Shown here: one piece after another, positions 24,335 through 31,933 of the stretch
How positions within the stretch are numbered: the stretch's first letter is position 1
How the letters are laid out: every line of letters begins with the position of its first letter
Source: Nostoc sp. KVJ20
Lineage (GTDB): Bacteria > Cyanobacteriota > Cyanobacteriia > Cyanobacteriales > Nostocaceae
Assembly (NCBI RefSeq): GCF_001712795.1
Contig: NZ_KV757714.1
Coordinates: forward strand, 1-46,256
DNA: 46,256 nt
Direction: 5' to 3'
The notes under the pieces: generated by a model
The model's database searches: none
What the model was told of the DNA's origin: nothing
The model's input: only the letters and a program-made list of their open reading frames with translations
Translations under genes and position numbers: made by a program

Positions 24335-25033
24335 TTAGTATCCCAGTGGTGAGAGTGTTTGCTGTTTCGTTTCAGAACTTGGCGTTGTGTTAGACGATTC
24401 TGGCTTAGGACTTAGAGATGCTGGAGGCAAGAAAATCATCCCTTGAGGAGTTGGTGAAACCAGCCCTGCTGTTGGTTTTTCTGCTTCATCAGCCATTTTA
24501 TTTGTCAGCGTCGCATTAGTTGTCGTTAGCATTCGCTCATGACGTTGGAGCTTTTGCAGTCTTCGATATGACTGACTCCAAAGCTCTTGGGAATATACTG
24601 TCCAGCCATAAACAGCAAGTGTCGATGCTACTAACAAGAACGCCAAAACTGACGAATAACGGTGAAAGGTGTACAAGCGCAGCAACCACCCAGGTGTCGC
24701 TCCAGAATTAGGTATTGTGGGTAAGCGAAGAAAACCTACCCCCGAACTCTTCTGCTTGGTACTCGACTGCTCATAGAGATTTGGCACTTGTTGTTTACCC
24801 AACTTTTTCACCGATTTGGGCATAACTGCCTCATTTTTAGGAGAAACCGCTAAATTTTTTGAGGAACGCCGTTGTCTTTGAGAGGATACTGGTGGGGCTT
24901 GAGTAGCTGATGTAGAAGCGCTCTGTGTTGCTGAGTCATTAGGCGCAGAGCGTCGCCTTCCTAAAGAAAGGATAGAATTTTGCCAAAACCGATTACCTCT
25001 TGTAGAAACAGCAGATTTACGAGCAACTACCAT
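24335..25033 (-). CDS. single-span membrane protein, candidate FtsL
   Basis: This 232-residue protein has no recognised domain by eye but has FtsL-like topology. A long basic, Ser/Gln-rich cytoplasmic N-terminus (residues 1-120) is followed by one membrane segment (about 126-147, SSVLAFLLVASTLAVYGW). A short heptad-like helix follows (QSYRRLQKLQRHERMLTTTN, about 154-173). A Pro/Ser/Thr-rich tail ends the protein. It lies directly upstream of ftsI on the same strand (193-base gap), the normal place of ftsL. FtsL partners with FtsB and FtsQ and activates FtsWI. The coiled coil is shorter than usual, so it could also be a cyanobacterium-specific septal factor. The ATG at 25033 is the first available start. 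Confidence 0.65.
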   Translation of the reverse strand: MVVARKSAVSTRGNRFWQNSILSLGRRRSAPNDSATQSASTSATQAPPVSSQRQRRSSKNLAVSPKNEAVMPKSVKKLGKQQVPNLYEQSSTKQKSSGVGFLRLPTIPNSGATPGWLLRLYTFHRYSSVLAFLLVASTLAVYGWTVYSQELWSQSYRRLQKLQRHERMLTTTNATLTNKMADEAEKPTAGLVSPTPQGMIFLPPASLSPKPESSNTTPSSETKQQTLSPLGY

Positions 25034-25303
25034 AAATTTTTTTAGAGAAAATACTGTACTTTAGATTGATTGTCTAAATTGTCTTTTTTTGCTGAGGTTA
25101 CAATCACCTTCGGTGCAACAAGCACACATAACAGACTACACCCTTTTAACTGTTCTGATAGGTAGCTGCACCAATGTTTCCAATCAGCGATTATAAACTG
25201 GACAGCCTACCTCTTAGGTATTGCACCTAAAGTATGGCAACGTCGAGTAGCAAGGTGCAATACTCCATGAAAAAAAACTAAAATTTTTTGCTATGATAGC
25301 TCG

Positions 25304-25414
25304 GTTAACTATTAAATTTGGTAATTTTCGTCTTTCTCCTGAGTTCAGAGAAACTAATCAGATGGCTGTAGGATATACAATCCCAAAGAGAATACCCCAA
25401 AGGATTGTTTTTTT
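25304..25414 (+). ncRNA. candidate trans-acting small RNA (about 110 nt)
   Basis: TATGAT (25292-25297) is a good -10 box without an obvious -35, giving a start near 25304. A first hairpin TTTCTC-CTGAGTTCA-GAGAAA (25333-25353) carries the anti-Shine-Dalgarno run CTTTCTCCT. It is followed by single-stranded sequence and a textbook terminator: ACAATCC (25377-25383), GGATTGT (25402-25408), then seven T. The stretch has no reading frame of note. This layout matches bacterial regulatory RNAs; cyanobacterial PsrR1 is one known example with an anti-SD segment, but identity with it is not established. The downstream lipoprotein has its own ribosome-binding site 100 bases further on, so a leader role is possible as an alternative. 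Confidence 0.5.
25377..25414 (+). terminator. intrinsic terminator of the candidate sRNA
   Basis: ACAATCC and GGATTGT arms (7 bp) enclose 18 bases and are followed by TTTTTTT at 25408-25414. It lies 100 bases before the next gene, with no gene upstream on this strand, so it must end a short non-coding transcript or attenuate a leader. Confidence 0.7.
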
Positions 25415-25513
25415 AAATATGTAATCTTGTAACATTAAAAAAAAAGCAATAAATACGGTATCGTATTCAACAGGCGAAAAATTGTTCTAGCCACAATTGG
25501 TGAAAGAGGAGTT

Positions 25514-25687
25514 ATGAAAACAAAAATCTTTGGTTTTGCTTTAATGTTAAGTCTGGCTGCGATTCTCGGAGCCTGTGAAGGTGGTGGCGGTGGGACTGGT
25601 ACTAGCACTCCCGCTGCTACAGGTGAACCAACTGATGCACCTCCCGCAGCTACTCCCCCAGCTACACCCGCAGCTACTCCTAAATAA
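25514..25687 (+). CDS. small Pro/Ala/Thr-rich lipoprotein (57 aa)
   Basis: A 57-residue product that starts at ATG 25514 behind a strong AAAGAGGAG site. MKTKIFGFALMLSLAAILGAC is a classic lipoprotein signal peptide (residues 1-20) with lipobox LGAC and lipidated Cys21; it is followed by a Gly run (EGGGGGTGT). The mature part is low complexity (repeats of PPAATPPATPAATP) with no fold. It would be anchored in a membrane, as the residue after Cys is Glu. Function unknown; similar short lipoproteins occur in other cyanobacteria and may act as spacers or stress proteins. The gene is shorter than 60 codons and is easily missed. A long hairpin follows (25748-25795). Confidence 0.8.
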   Translation: MKTKIFGFALMLSLAAILGACEGGGGGTGTSTPAATGEPTDAPPAATPPATPAATPK

Positions 25688-26136
25688 GGCATCTTAAACT
25701 TTAGCGAATTTAGCGAAAGCGTTCCTCACTACATAGCTTGAATTAATTAGGCTCCCACAAAAACCAGCATTTTTATGTTGGTGTCCCAGAGCCTAGAGTT
25801 TGCTCAAATATCAGCTAAGTAGGGGAGTAAGTCAAGGACACTGGTAAAGAGGGTTACATCCTCAACCAAGTGTCCGCCGTTAGTTCTTCCCAGATCAAAC
25901 CTTCTTCCCAGCCCAAGGAAGTTGAGTGATGTGAATTTAAGGCATTTTGTAGGCAAAATACTTCCCTCATTGGGTATTTAGAATTGCTTAGACTACTGAG
26001 CTTTGAGAGGGAAAAACAATTGATTGCGATCGCTGGCAATTGCTCTTGAGTATTCCCCATAGTCTATTTTTTATCAGGAAAGACCTGGTAATATCACTTG
26101 ATATTGCCAGATTTTTATTATTGGGAAAATTTGGGC
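25688..26136. other. 449-base spacer after the lipoprotein
   Basis: This spacer contains the hairpin at 25748-25795 and then about 300 bases without a supported gene. A 68-codon minus-strand frame (25854-26060) lacks a ribosome-binding site and family resemblance. A HIP1-related GCGATCGC lies at 26026. Confidence 0.5.
25748..25795 (+). terminator. long two-part hairpin after the lipoprotein gene
   Basis: TAGGCTC/GAGCCTA forms the outer stem (25748-25754, 25789-25795). ACCAGCAT/ATGTTGGT with a TTTT loop forms the inner stem (25763-25782). It lies 60 bases after the lipoprotein stop and probably terminates it or protects its mRNA. Confidence 0.6.
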
Positions 26137-26523
26137 ATGGGATATGGGAAAAATAGATTTTCATCCTGCGTTGTGAACGCAGTTCAGGAGATGGGGAGAT
26201 TTAGAGCGATAAATGCAGTAAAATTACTTATTTTAATTGTAACTAGTGGAATATTAGTTGTATTAAGTAGCTATTGGGGATCAGCAGTAATAGCATTACC
26301 GCCACCAGACGATACGCCAGAAGAGATATTACGGACAAAGATTATCATAGAAGCGCGATCGCCTATTGATGGAAAATTCCTAACAGCTGCCGAATATATC
26401 CAATTGCAAGCCCAGCTGCAAGAAGTCCCGCCACCGAAACTAGACCCCAACATTCGGGATCAGATTTTCTTGCTTCGCTTACGTAAAACATTGTTTCAGT
26501 TTTTCCCCTTTTTAAATTTTTAA
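26137..26523 (+). CDS. conserved-looking hypothetical membrane-anchored protein
   Basis: A protein of about 128 residues; start uncertain. TTG 26098, ATG 26137 and ATG 26191 are in frame; the last has AGGAG directly touching it. A membrane or signal segment (AVKLLILIVTSGILVVLSSY) is followed by a Pro-rich exported part, PPPDDTPEEILRTKIIIEAR, then SPIDGKFLTAAEYIQLQAQL, PPPKLDPNIRD and a final FLLRLRKTLFQFFPFLNF. The balanced, non-repetitive soluble part and correct codon pattern indicate a real gene. It sits ahead of glgB in the same direction with a heptamer array between. I do not recognise a domain; a role in the periplasm or lumen is inferred from the signal segment only. Confidence 0.65.
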   Translation: MGYGKNRFSSCVVNAVQEMGRFRAINAVKLLILIVTSGILVVLSSYWGSAVIALPPPDDTPEEILRTKIIIEARSPIDGKFLTAAEYIQLQAQLQEVPPPKLDPNIRDQIFLLRLRKTLFQFFPFLNF

Positions 26524-26555
26524 TAAATTACTCCAGTTTCAAAAATCAAGAGCTT

Positions 26556-26607
26556 TCCCCCAATCCCCATTCCCCAATCCCCAGTCCCCAGTCCCCAGTC
26601 CCCATTC
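26556..26607. repeat. heptamer tandem repeat (CCCCAAT/CCCCAGT)
   Basis: About seven units between the hypothetical protein and glgB, roughly 100 bases before the glgB start. Confidence 0.8.
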
Positions 26608-26714
26608 TGATGTAGGATAACGGTGGCGACAAAATTGCAAATAAATGTAAAGAATATATATAGATATTAAAAAAGTAGATTTAGTCAATCACGTTATTTC
26701 ACTTAGGTAGCTTC

Positions 26715-29006
26715 ATGTCCATGACCACGATCGCCCCTGAACAGGTTAACAGCATCGTTTGGAATCAGCATAACGATCCCTTTGAAATACTAGGTTCTCA
26801 TCCCATAGAACAAGACGGCAAAACTGTCTGGGCTGTGCGGGCCTACTTACCAAATGCAAGTGCAGCATGGGTCGTTCTTCCTGAACAACGTAAAGAATAC
26901 CCAATGCAAACAGTGCATCATCCCCACTTTTTTGAATGCACCATTGAAACTGCCGAACTGGCAAACTACCAGTTACGGATTAAAGAAGGAGAACATGAGC
27001 GTGTTATCTATGACCCTTACGCTTTCCGTTCTCCCCGCTTGACAGACTTTGACTTGCATTTGTTTGGTGAAGGCAACCATCACCGGATATATGAAAAACT
27101 GGGAGCGCACCCCACGGAAATAGACGGCGTTAAAGGCGTTTATTTTGCCGTTTGGGCACCTAACGCTCGTAATGTTTCATTGTTGGGAGATTTTAATCTC
27201 TGGGATGGACGCAAACACCAGATGCGTAAAGGCCCCACCGGAATTTGGGAATTGTTTATTCCTGAAATCGGTGTGGGAGAGCATTACAAATATGAAATCA
27301 AAAATTTTGAAGGACACATTTACGAAAAATCTGATCCTTACGGTTTCCAACAGGAACCCCGCCCAAAAACGGCATCCATTGTCACTGATTTAGATACTTA
27401 CAGTTGGAGTGATGAAGACTGGATGGAAAAGCGGCGTCGTACTGACCCGCTAACTCAGCCAGTTTCAGTTTACGAAGTGCATTTAGGCTCTTGGTTACAC
27501 GCATCGAGCGCAGAACCAGCTAAACTCCCCAATGGTGAAACGGAACCTGTAGTTGTCGTTTCGGAACTGAAACCGGGCGCACGCTTCCTTACCTACCGAG
27601 AACTAGCTGACCGACTTATTCCTTATGTCAAAGAATTAGGATACACCCACATAGAAATGCTGCCCATTGCGGAGCATCCTTTTGATGGTTCTTGGGGTTA
27701 TCAAGTAACTGGTTACTATGCCCCTACCTCGCGTTTTGGCAAACCCGAAGATTTCATGTATTTTGTTGACAAATGTCACGAAAATGATCTAGGGGTAATT
27801 GTGGATTGGGTTCCTGGCCACTTCCCCAAAGATGGACATGGTTTAGCTTTCTTTGATGGTAGCCACCTGTACGAACATGCTGACCCGCGCAAAGGCGAAC
27901 ACAAAGGATGGGGTACTTTAGTGTTCAACTACGGTCGCCATGAAGTTAGTAATTTCCTCGCCGCTAATGCCCTCTTCTGGTTCGACAAGTACCACATTGA
28001 TGGGATTCGGGTCGATGCTGTTGCCTCGATGCTCTATAACGACTATTGCCGCGAACCAGGAGAATGGCTGCCCAACCAATACGGTGGCAGAGAAAACCTA
28101 GAAGCAGCAGATTTTCTGCGTCAGGTAAATCACATTATCTTTAGCTATTTCCCTGGTATTCTCTCAATTGCGGAAGAATCCACTTCCTGGCCAATGGTAT
28201 CTTGGCCTACTTATACAGGCGGACTGGGCTTTAACTTGAAGTGGGATATGGGCTGGATGCACGATATGCTGGATTACTTCAGCATGGACCCTTGGTTCCG
28301 GCAGTTCCACCAAAACAATATCACCTTTAGTATGTGGTACAACCACAGCGAGAACTTCATGCTGGCTCTGTCTCACGATGAAGTCGTGCATGGTAAGAGC
28401 AATATTATTGGTAAAATGCCGGGGGATACATGGCAGAAGTTAGCGAATATCCGTTGTTTATTTAGCTATATGTTTGCTCACCCAGGCAAGAAAACCATGT
28501 TTATGAGCATGGAGTTTGGGCAATGGAGTGAGTGGAATGCTTGGGCTGATTTGGAGTGGCATTTATTGCAGCATGAAGCCCACCAACAGTTAAAAACATT
28601 TTTCCGGGAATTGAACCATCTCTACCGTTCTGAACCAGTTTTGTACACCCAAGATTTTGCGGAACCTGGGTTTGAATGGATTGATTGTAGCGATAACCGC
28701 CATAGTGTAGTTTCCTTCATGCGTCGCGACAAGGATTCTGATGATTTTGCGATCGTAGTTTGTAATTTTACACCGCAACCCCATTCTCACTACCGCATCG
28801 GTGTACCGCAAAAGGGATTTTATACCGAGTTGTTTAATAGTGATGCGCGTCAATATGGCGGCAGCAATATGGGCAACTTAGGCGGTAAGTGGACAGATGA
28901 TTGGTCTTTGCACAGTCGTCCTTATTCGCTAGATTTGTGTTTGCCACCTTTGGGTGTGTTGATTCTCAAGTTGGATAAGAAGAAGACTGCTGAGATGATG
29001 GGATAA
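26715..29006 (+). CDS. glgB: 1,4-alpha-glucan branching enzyme GlgB
   Basis: A 763-residue GH13 enzyme that makes alpha-1,6 branches in glycogen. Two N-terminal carbohydrate-binding-module 48-like parts (residues 1-110 and 111-250, with YFAVWAPNARNVSLLGDFN) precede the barrel (about 255-640). Catalytic residues are Asp434 (nucleophile, GIRVDAVASM), Glu487 (acid/base, AEESTSWP) and Asp555 (SHDEVVHG). Their spacing equals that of E. coli GlgB (405/458/526). The C-terminal beta domain ends LPPLGVLILKLDKKK. The ATG at 26715 is preferred; the next in-frame ATG (26721) is only two codons on. It is monocistronic, ended by hairpins at 29013 and 29067. Confidence 0.97.
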   Translation: MSMTTIAPEQVNSIVWNQHNDPFEILGSHPIEQDGKTVWAVRAYLPNASAAWVVLPEQRKEYPMQTVHHPHFFECTIETAELANYQLRIKEGEHERVIYDPYAFRSPRLTDFDLHLFGEGNHHRIYEKLGAHPTEIDGVKGVYFAVWAPNARNVSLLGDFNLWDGRKHQMRKGPTGIWELFIPEIGVGEHYKYEIKNFEGHIYEKSDPYGFQQEPRPKTASIVTDLDTYSWSDEDWMEKRRRTDPLTQPVSVYEVHLGSWLHASSAEPAKLPNGETEPVVVVSELKPGARFLTYRELADRLIPYVKELGYTHIEMLPIAEHPFDGSWGYQVTGYYAPTSRFGKPEDFMYFVDKCHENDLGVIVDWVPGHFPKDGHGLAFFDGSHLYEHADPRKGEHKGWGTLVFNYGRHEVSNFLAANALFWFDKYHIDGIRVDAVASMLYNDYCREPGEWLPNQYGGRENLEAADFLRQVNHIIFSYFPGILSIAEESTSWPMVSWPTYTGGLGFNLKWDMGWMHDMLDYFSMDPWFRQFHQNNITFSMWYNHSENFMLALSHDEVVHGKSNIIGKMPGDTWQKLANIRCLFSYMFAHPGKKTMFMSMEFGQWSEWNAWADLEWHLLQHEAHQQLKTFFRELNHLYRSEPVLYTQDFAEPGFEWIDCSDNRHSVVSFMRRDKDSDDFAIVVCNFTPQPHSHYRIGVPQKGFYTELFNSDARQYGGSNMGNLGGKWTDDWSLHSRPYSLDLCLPPLGVLILKLDKKKTAEMMG

Positions 29007-29012
29007 CACTTT

Positions 29013-29086
29013 GGGTGGGGCATCGCCCACCCTTAATACTATTTCTTTTTAAAGGGGGAGAAAAGGGTAGCCAATGGCTACTTTTT
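29013..29086 (+). terminator. two hairpins after glgB, second with T-run
   Basis: GGGTGGG/CCCACCC (29013-29032) is a first stem right after the glgB stop. GTAGCC-AAT-GGCTAC (29067-29081) followed by TTTTT is a compact intrinsic terminator. Confidence 0.7.
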
Positions 29087-29163
29087 CCCAATAACCATCA
29101 ATTTACTCTGAATCGGATTTTTCATACCAATTCAATTAATGATTGCAATACATCTTTGGGTAA

Positions 29164-29183
29164 AGACGCGATGAATCGCGTCT
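29164..29183. repeat. AGACGCGATGAATCGCGTCT palindrome
   Basis: Palindromic repeat in the glgB-mscS spacer; a relative (GAGACGCGATAAATCGCCGTCTC type) lies at 36697-36720 after prmA. It is a dispersed small repeat family. Confidence 0.6.
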
Positions 29184-29194
29184 CTACAAATGGT

Positions 29195-30877
29195 CTATTT
29201 ATCGCATTCTTTTTTCAAATTGGTATCACTTTGAGTTTTTGCGGATGAATTATTAGCAGCATTTGCACTGTCTTTCTGTAACTGGCTTTTTAACAAATTA
29301 ATTAAACCTTCAGAAAGTTGTGATAATGAATTTTCTAATTGTGGTGAAAGTTCTAAGGGTAAACTACCAGTACGCAAATGTAGGGAGCGTTGGGGGAAGG
29401 GAATATTGATGTTTTTTTGTCTGAGAATTTCATCAATCTGAAAATATAAGTCACTCTTAATTTGAAACTGCTTGCGGGGTTTAGAAATCCAAACTAATAA
29501 CTGAAAATTTAAAAAATCTTCACCATATCCTTGAAACCAAACAGTAGGATGTGGTTTTTTTAAAATATCAGTATTTTTCAGCGCTACTTCTAATAATGCA
29601 GACCGTATAATATTGATACTCACACCATAAGCAACTCGTATTGGTAATACTAGACGACATGCTGAAGTCTGATGGTTCCAATTGACTACTTCTGTATCTA
29701 AAAAACGGGAATTTGGCACAATCACTACGATATCATCTAAGGTGCGGAGGTAAGTGCTGCGAGCATTTAAACGCTCTACTGTTCCCATAAACTCGCCAAC
29801 TTGCACAAAGTCGCCAATTTCAATAGCGCGTTCAAAAGTAATTACAAAACCGCTTACCAATTCTTTAGCAACTCCCTGCAAGCCAAAGCCGATCGCTACA
29901 CCAAAGACACTGGCTACTATTGCTAAAGAACTGATGTCTAAACCCCAAATTTGTAGTAATAAAACTGTCCCGATAAAAATTAGACTGTAATAGATAGCAA
30001 TGGCAATTGATTCTTGTACACCACGGCTAACATTTGTCATGCGTAATACGCGCGATCGCAGCAGATTAGTTAAAGTTCCAGCAATCGCTAATACTCCAAA
30101 AAGTAAGCTGATGAATATAATTATATTGATGACTGAATAAGAACTTTCACCAATAGTAATCACTGGAGAAGTTAAGCTCATCCAGAGAATATTGGCAATG
30201 CTTCTGCTCCATTCTCGCGTTAAGGGGAATAAGTCGGTAATGTAGATAGCTATTCCTATCCACAGTAGCGATCGCACCATAACCAGCGTCAATTGTAAAA
30301 ATAGCTCGATTCCTTTGGGTTGCGCTCCCGTTTCTGGGTGATTAGCTTCTCTAGGAACCAGTCGCCGTAACCAATAGCGCCAAACCCAACCCAAAATAAA
30401 ATGGAGTGCGATCGCGCTTAATACAGATAAAACTACTACTAATATTGCCCGCCAAAAATAATCTAATCTGCGTTCTTCTTGACCTTGTTCAACTGCTTCT
30501 CTAATTCGTTGCGCCCAAATTTCTGCTTGTTCCTGTTTTGTTCTCCCAGTGAAAGTATCTTGTTGAGTCACCGTTAATAGGTGACGATTATTTACCAGAA
30601 TTACAGGTAATTGATTAGTTTCTACAATCTCTACCTTCACACCACCTGAAGAACGGACTGCTTCTCTTAAAATTAAGTTGGCATCACCAGCACGATTTTC
30701 CGCGCTAAATTGTCCTGCTTCCGAAAGTTCAAATAACTGACGACCATCTACTGTAATATGAGCAGTTGGTCTTGATTGAGCTTGCACCAACATTTCAGTA
30801 GTTAACAGCCATCCAATCATCATGAAGACAATTACCAGGATGGCAATGGCTTTCCGAAAGTGATGAAAGCTATTCAT
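29195..30877 (-). CDS. MscS-family mechanosensitive ion channel
   Basis: A 560-residue small-conductance mechanosensitive channel. A signal-like first segment (residues 9-33) is followed by a periplasmic domain of about 100 residues (TAHITVDGRQLFELSE...). Four or five membrane segments follow. The pore helix and beta domain are diagnostic: SVFGVAIGFGLQGVAKELVSG, then FERAIEIGDFVQVGEFMGTV and IVVIVPNSRFLDTEVVNW. The C-terminal alpha/beta domain ends near residue 510 (IPFPQRSLHLR). A Ser/Asn/Lys-rich tail follows. It belongs to the MscS type with an N-terminal extension common in cyanobacteria. It opens under hypo-osmotic shock. The ATG at 30877 gives a proper export segment. Convergent with glgB. 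Confidence 0.92.
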   Translation of the reverse strand: MNSFHHFRKAIAILVIVFMMIGWLLTTEMLVQAQSRPTAHITVDGRQLFELSEAGQFSAENRAGDANLILREAVRSSGGVKVEIVETNQLPVILVNNRHLLTVTQQDTFTGRTKQEQAEIWAQRIREAVEQGQEERRLDYFWRAILVVVLSVLSAIALHFILGWVWRYWLRRLVPREANHPETGAQPKGIELFLQLTLVMVRSLLWIGIAIYITDLFPLTREWSRSIANILWMSLTSPVITIGESSYSVINIIIFISLLFGVLAIAGTLTNLLRSRVLRMTNVSRGVQESIAIAIYYSLIFIGTVLLLQIWGLDISSLAIVASVFGVAIGFGLQGVAKELVSGFVITFERAIEIGDFVQVGEFMGTVERLNARSTYLRTLDDIVVIVPNSRFLDTEVVNWNHQTSACRLVLPIRVAYGVSINIIRSALLEVALKNTDILKKPHPTVWFQGYGEDFLNFQLLVWISKPRKQFQIKSDLYFQIDEILRQKNINIPFPQRSLHLRTGSLPLELSPQLENSLSQLSEGLINLLKSQLQKDSANAANNSSAKTQSDTNLKKECDK

Positions 30878-30982
30878 AATATCATGTTTTTATAAGGAAA
30901 CTTTTTTTATAAAATAAAATTGTTAGTGTTTTTAATTATAATATTAGGTCGCACATCGCATTAATATACTGTGCATGGATAT

Positions 30983-30989
30983 TAGGAGT
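30983..30989 (+). promoter_or_regulatory. ribosome-binding site deciding the Uma2 start
   Basis: TAGGAGT lies 7 bases before ATG 30996, so the in-frame ATG at 30975 that spans this site is unlikely to be the start. Confidence 0.7.
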
Positions 30990-30995
30990 ACTTTT

Positions 30996-31757
30996 ATGGT
31001 TCTACAAGTTAACCCCATCCAAAAAGAACCAATTGTTACTTGGGAAGCACTTCCAGCCGACTTCATTTTACCTGACGATCCAGTGGAAAATATTCAACAA
31101 CCCGCGATCGCTGCTGCGCTTACCGATGCTTTGGGAAACACAGGACGCATCCAACCTCAAATGCTGATTGGCTCTAATTTTGGACTTGTAGCCACAGTCA
31201 ACAAAAAAATCGTTGTCAAAGCACCAGACTGGTTTTACGTACCTCAAGTGCAGTCTGTGGGAACAAATGTAGTTCGTCGCAGCTATACCCCCAATTTAGA
31301 AGGTGCTGCGGTAGCTGTGGTGATGGAATTTCTTTCAGACACAGAAGGTGGAGAACTATCAGTCCGCTCAAGTCCACCCTACGGTAAACTCTATTATTAC
31401 GAAAAGATTCTCCAAGTTCCAACCTACGTAACCTATGACCCTTACGAACCCAGTCTAGAAATACGGTGCTTGCTAAATGGACAATATACTTTGCAGCAAG
31501 CAGATAGCAATGGACGTTACTGGATTCCTGAGTTAGAGTTATTTCTCGGAATTTGGCAAGGTGAAAGATTATGTCAAACCATGAATTGGCTGCGCTGGTG
31601 GGATAGAGAAGGAAATTTGCTGTTGTGGAGCAGTGAACAAGCCGAACAGGAACGCCAACGCGCCCAACAGGAACGCCAACGTGCCCAACAGGAAAGCCAA
31701 CGTGCTGATATATTAGCAGCTAAGTTACGTGAGCTAGGTGTTGACCCTGATGCATAG
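30996..31757 (+). CDS. Uma2-family PD-(D/E)XK protein with coiled-coil tail
   Basis: A 253-residue paralogue of the Uma2 protein at 11575-12351. Both share TWEALPxDFxLxDxPVEN, GxIQPQMLIxSNFGL, VxKAPDWxYVP, SYTPNLEG, EFLSDTEGGE and LRWWDREGNLL. The putative nuclease residues are Asp in KAPDWFYVP, Glu in VVMEFLSDTEGGE and Lys in YGKLYYYEKI. The tail again repeats a heptad (EQERQRAQQERQRAQQESQR), here encoded by GCCCAACAGGAACGCCAACG-type units, and ends LAAKLRELGVDPDA. Start chosen by the AGGAG at 30984. Family call firm; enzymatic activity and role unknown. It is separate from the adjoining genes. Confidence 0.85.
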   Translation: MVLQVNPIQKEPIVTWEALPADFILPDDPVENIQQPAIAAALTDALGNTGRIQPQMLIGSNFGLVATVNKKIVVKAPDWFYVPQVQSVGTNVVRRSYTPNLEGAAVAVVMEFLSDTEGGELSVRSSPPYGKLYYYEKILQVPTYVTYDPYEPSLEIRCLLNGQYTLQQADSNGRYWIPELELFLGIWQGERLCQTMNWLRWWDREGNLLLWSSEQAEQERQRAQQERQRAQQESQRADILAAKLRELGVDPDA

Positions 31758-31933
31758 GTGTAGCCGGTGTAGCCCACACTTCTCTACGAGACGCTGCGCG
31801 TAGCTTGCTTCCCCGGATGGGTAAGGCAAGCTACTTCGGCTGCGCTCAGTACAAGTCAGTGACCATCGTAGACATCGCATAAACTCAAGGGATGCTGGGA
31901 ATAATAATTTTGGGACATCAGCACCAAAATTCC
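31758..31933. repeat. GC-rich palindromic repeat cluster
   Basis: CTTCTCTACGAGACGCTGCG, CGTAGCTTGCTTCCCCGGAT and GGCAAGCTACTTCGGCTGCG in this spacer belong to the same general class of palindromic repeats as those inserted in the GDPD gene. No gene. Confidence 0.5.

Larger units (their letters stand above)
25034..25513. other. 480-base spacer holding a candidate sRNA and lipoprotein promoter
   Basis: The left part should hold the promoter of the ftsL-like gene. The middle carries no feature recognised. At 25292-25414 lie a TATGAT hexamer, a hairpin and a clear intrinsic terminator (see the sRNA entry). The last 100 bases precede the small lipoprotein and include AAAGAGGAG as its ribosome-binding site. 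Confidence 0.6.

Noticed and set aside
25435..25692. 85-codon minus-strand ORF (MPYLGVAAGVAGGVAAGG...)
   Set aside because: It is the antisense shadow of the small lipoprotein gene at 25514-25687, which has the better start, lipobox and direction.
25854..26060. 68-codon minus-strand ORF
   Set aside because: No ribosome-binding site, no recognisable motif, and composition unlike nearby genes.
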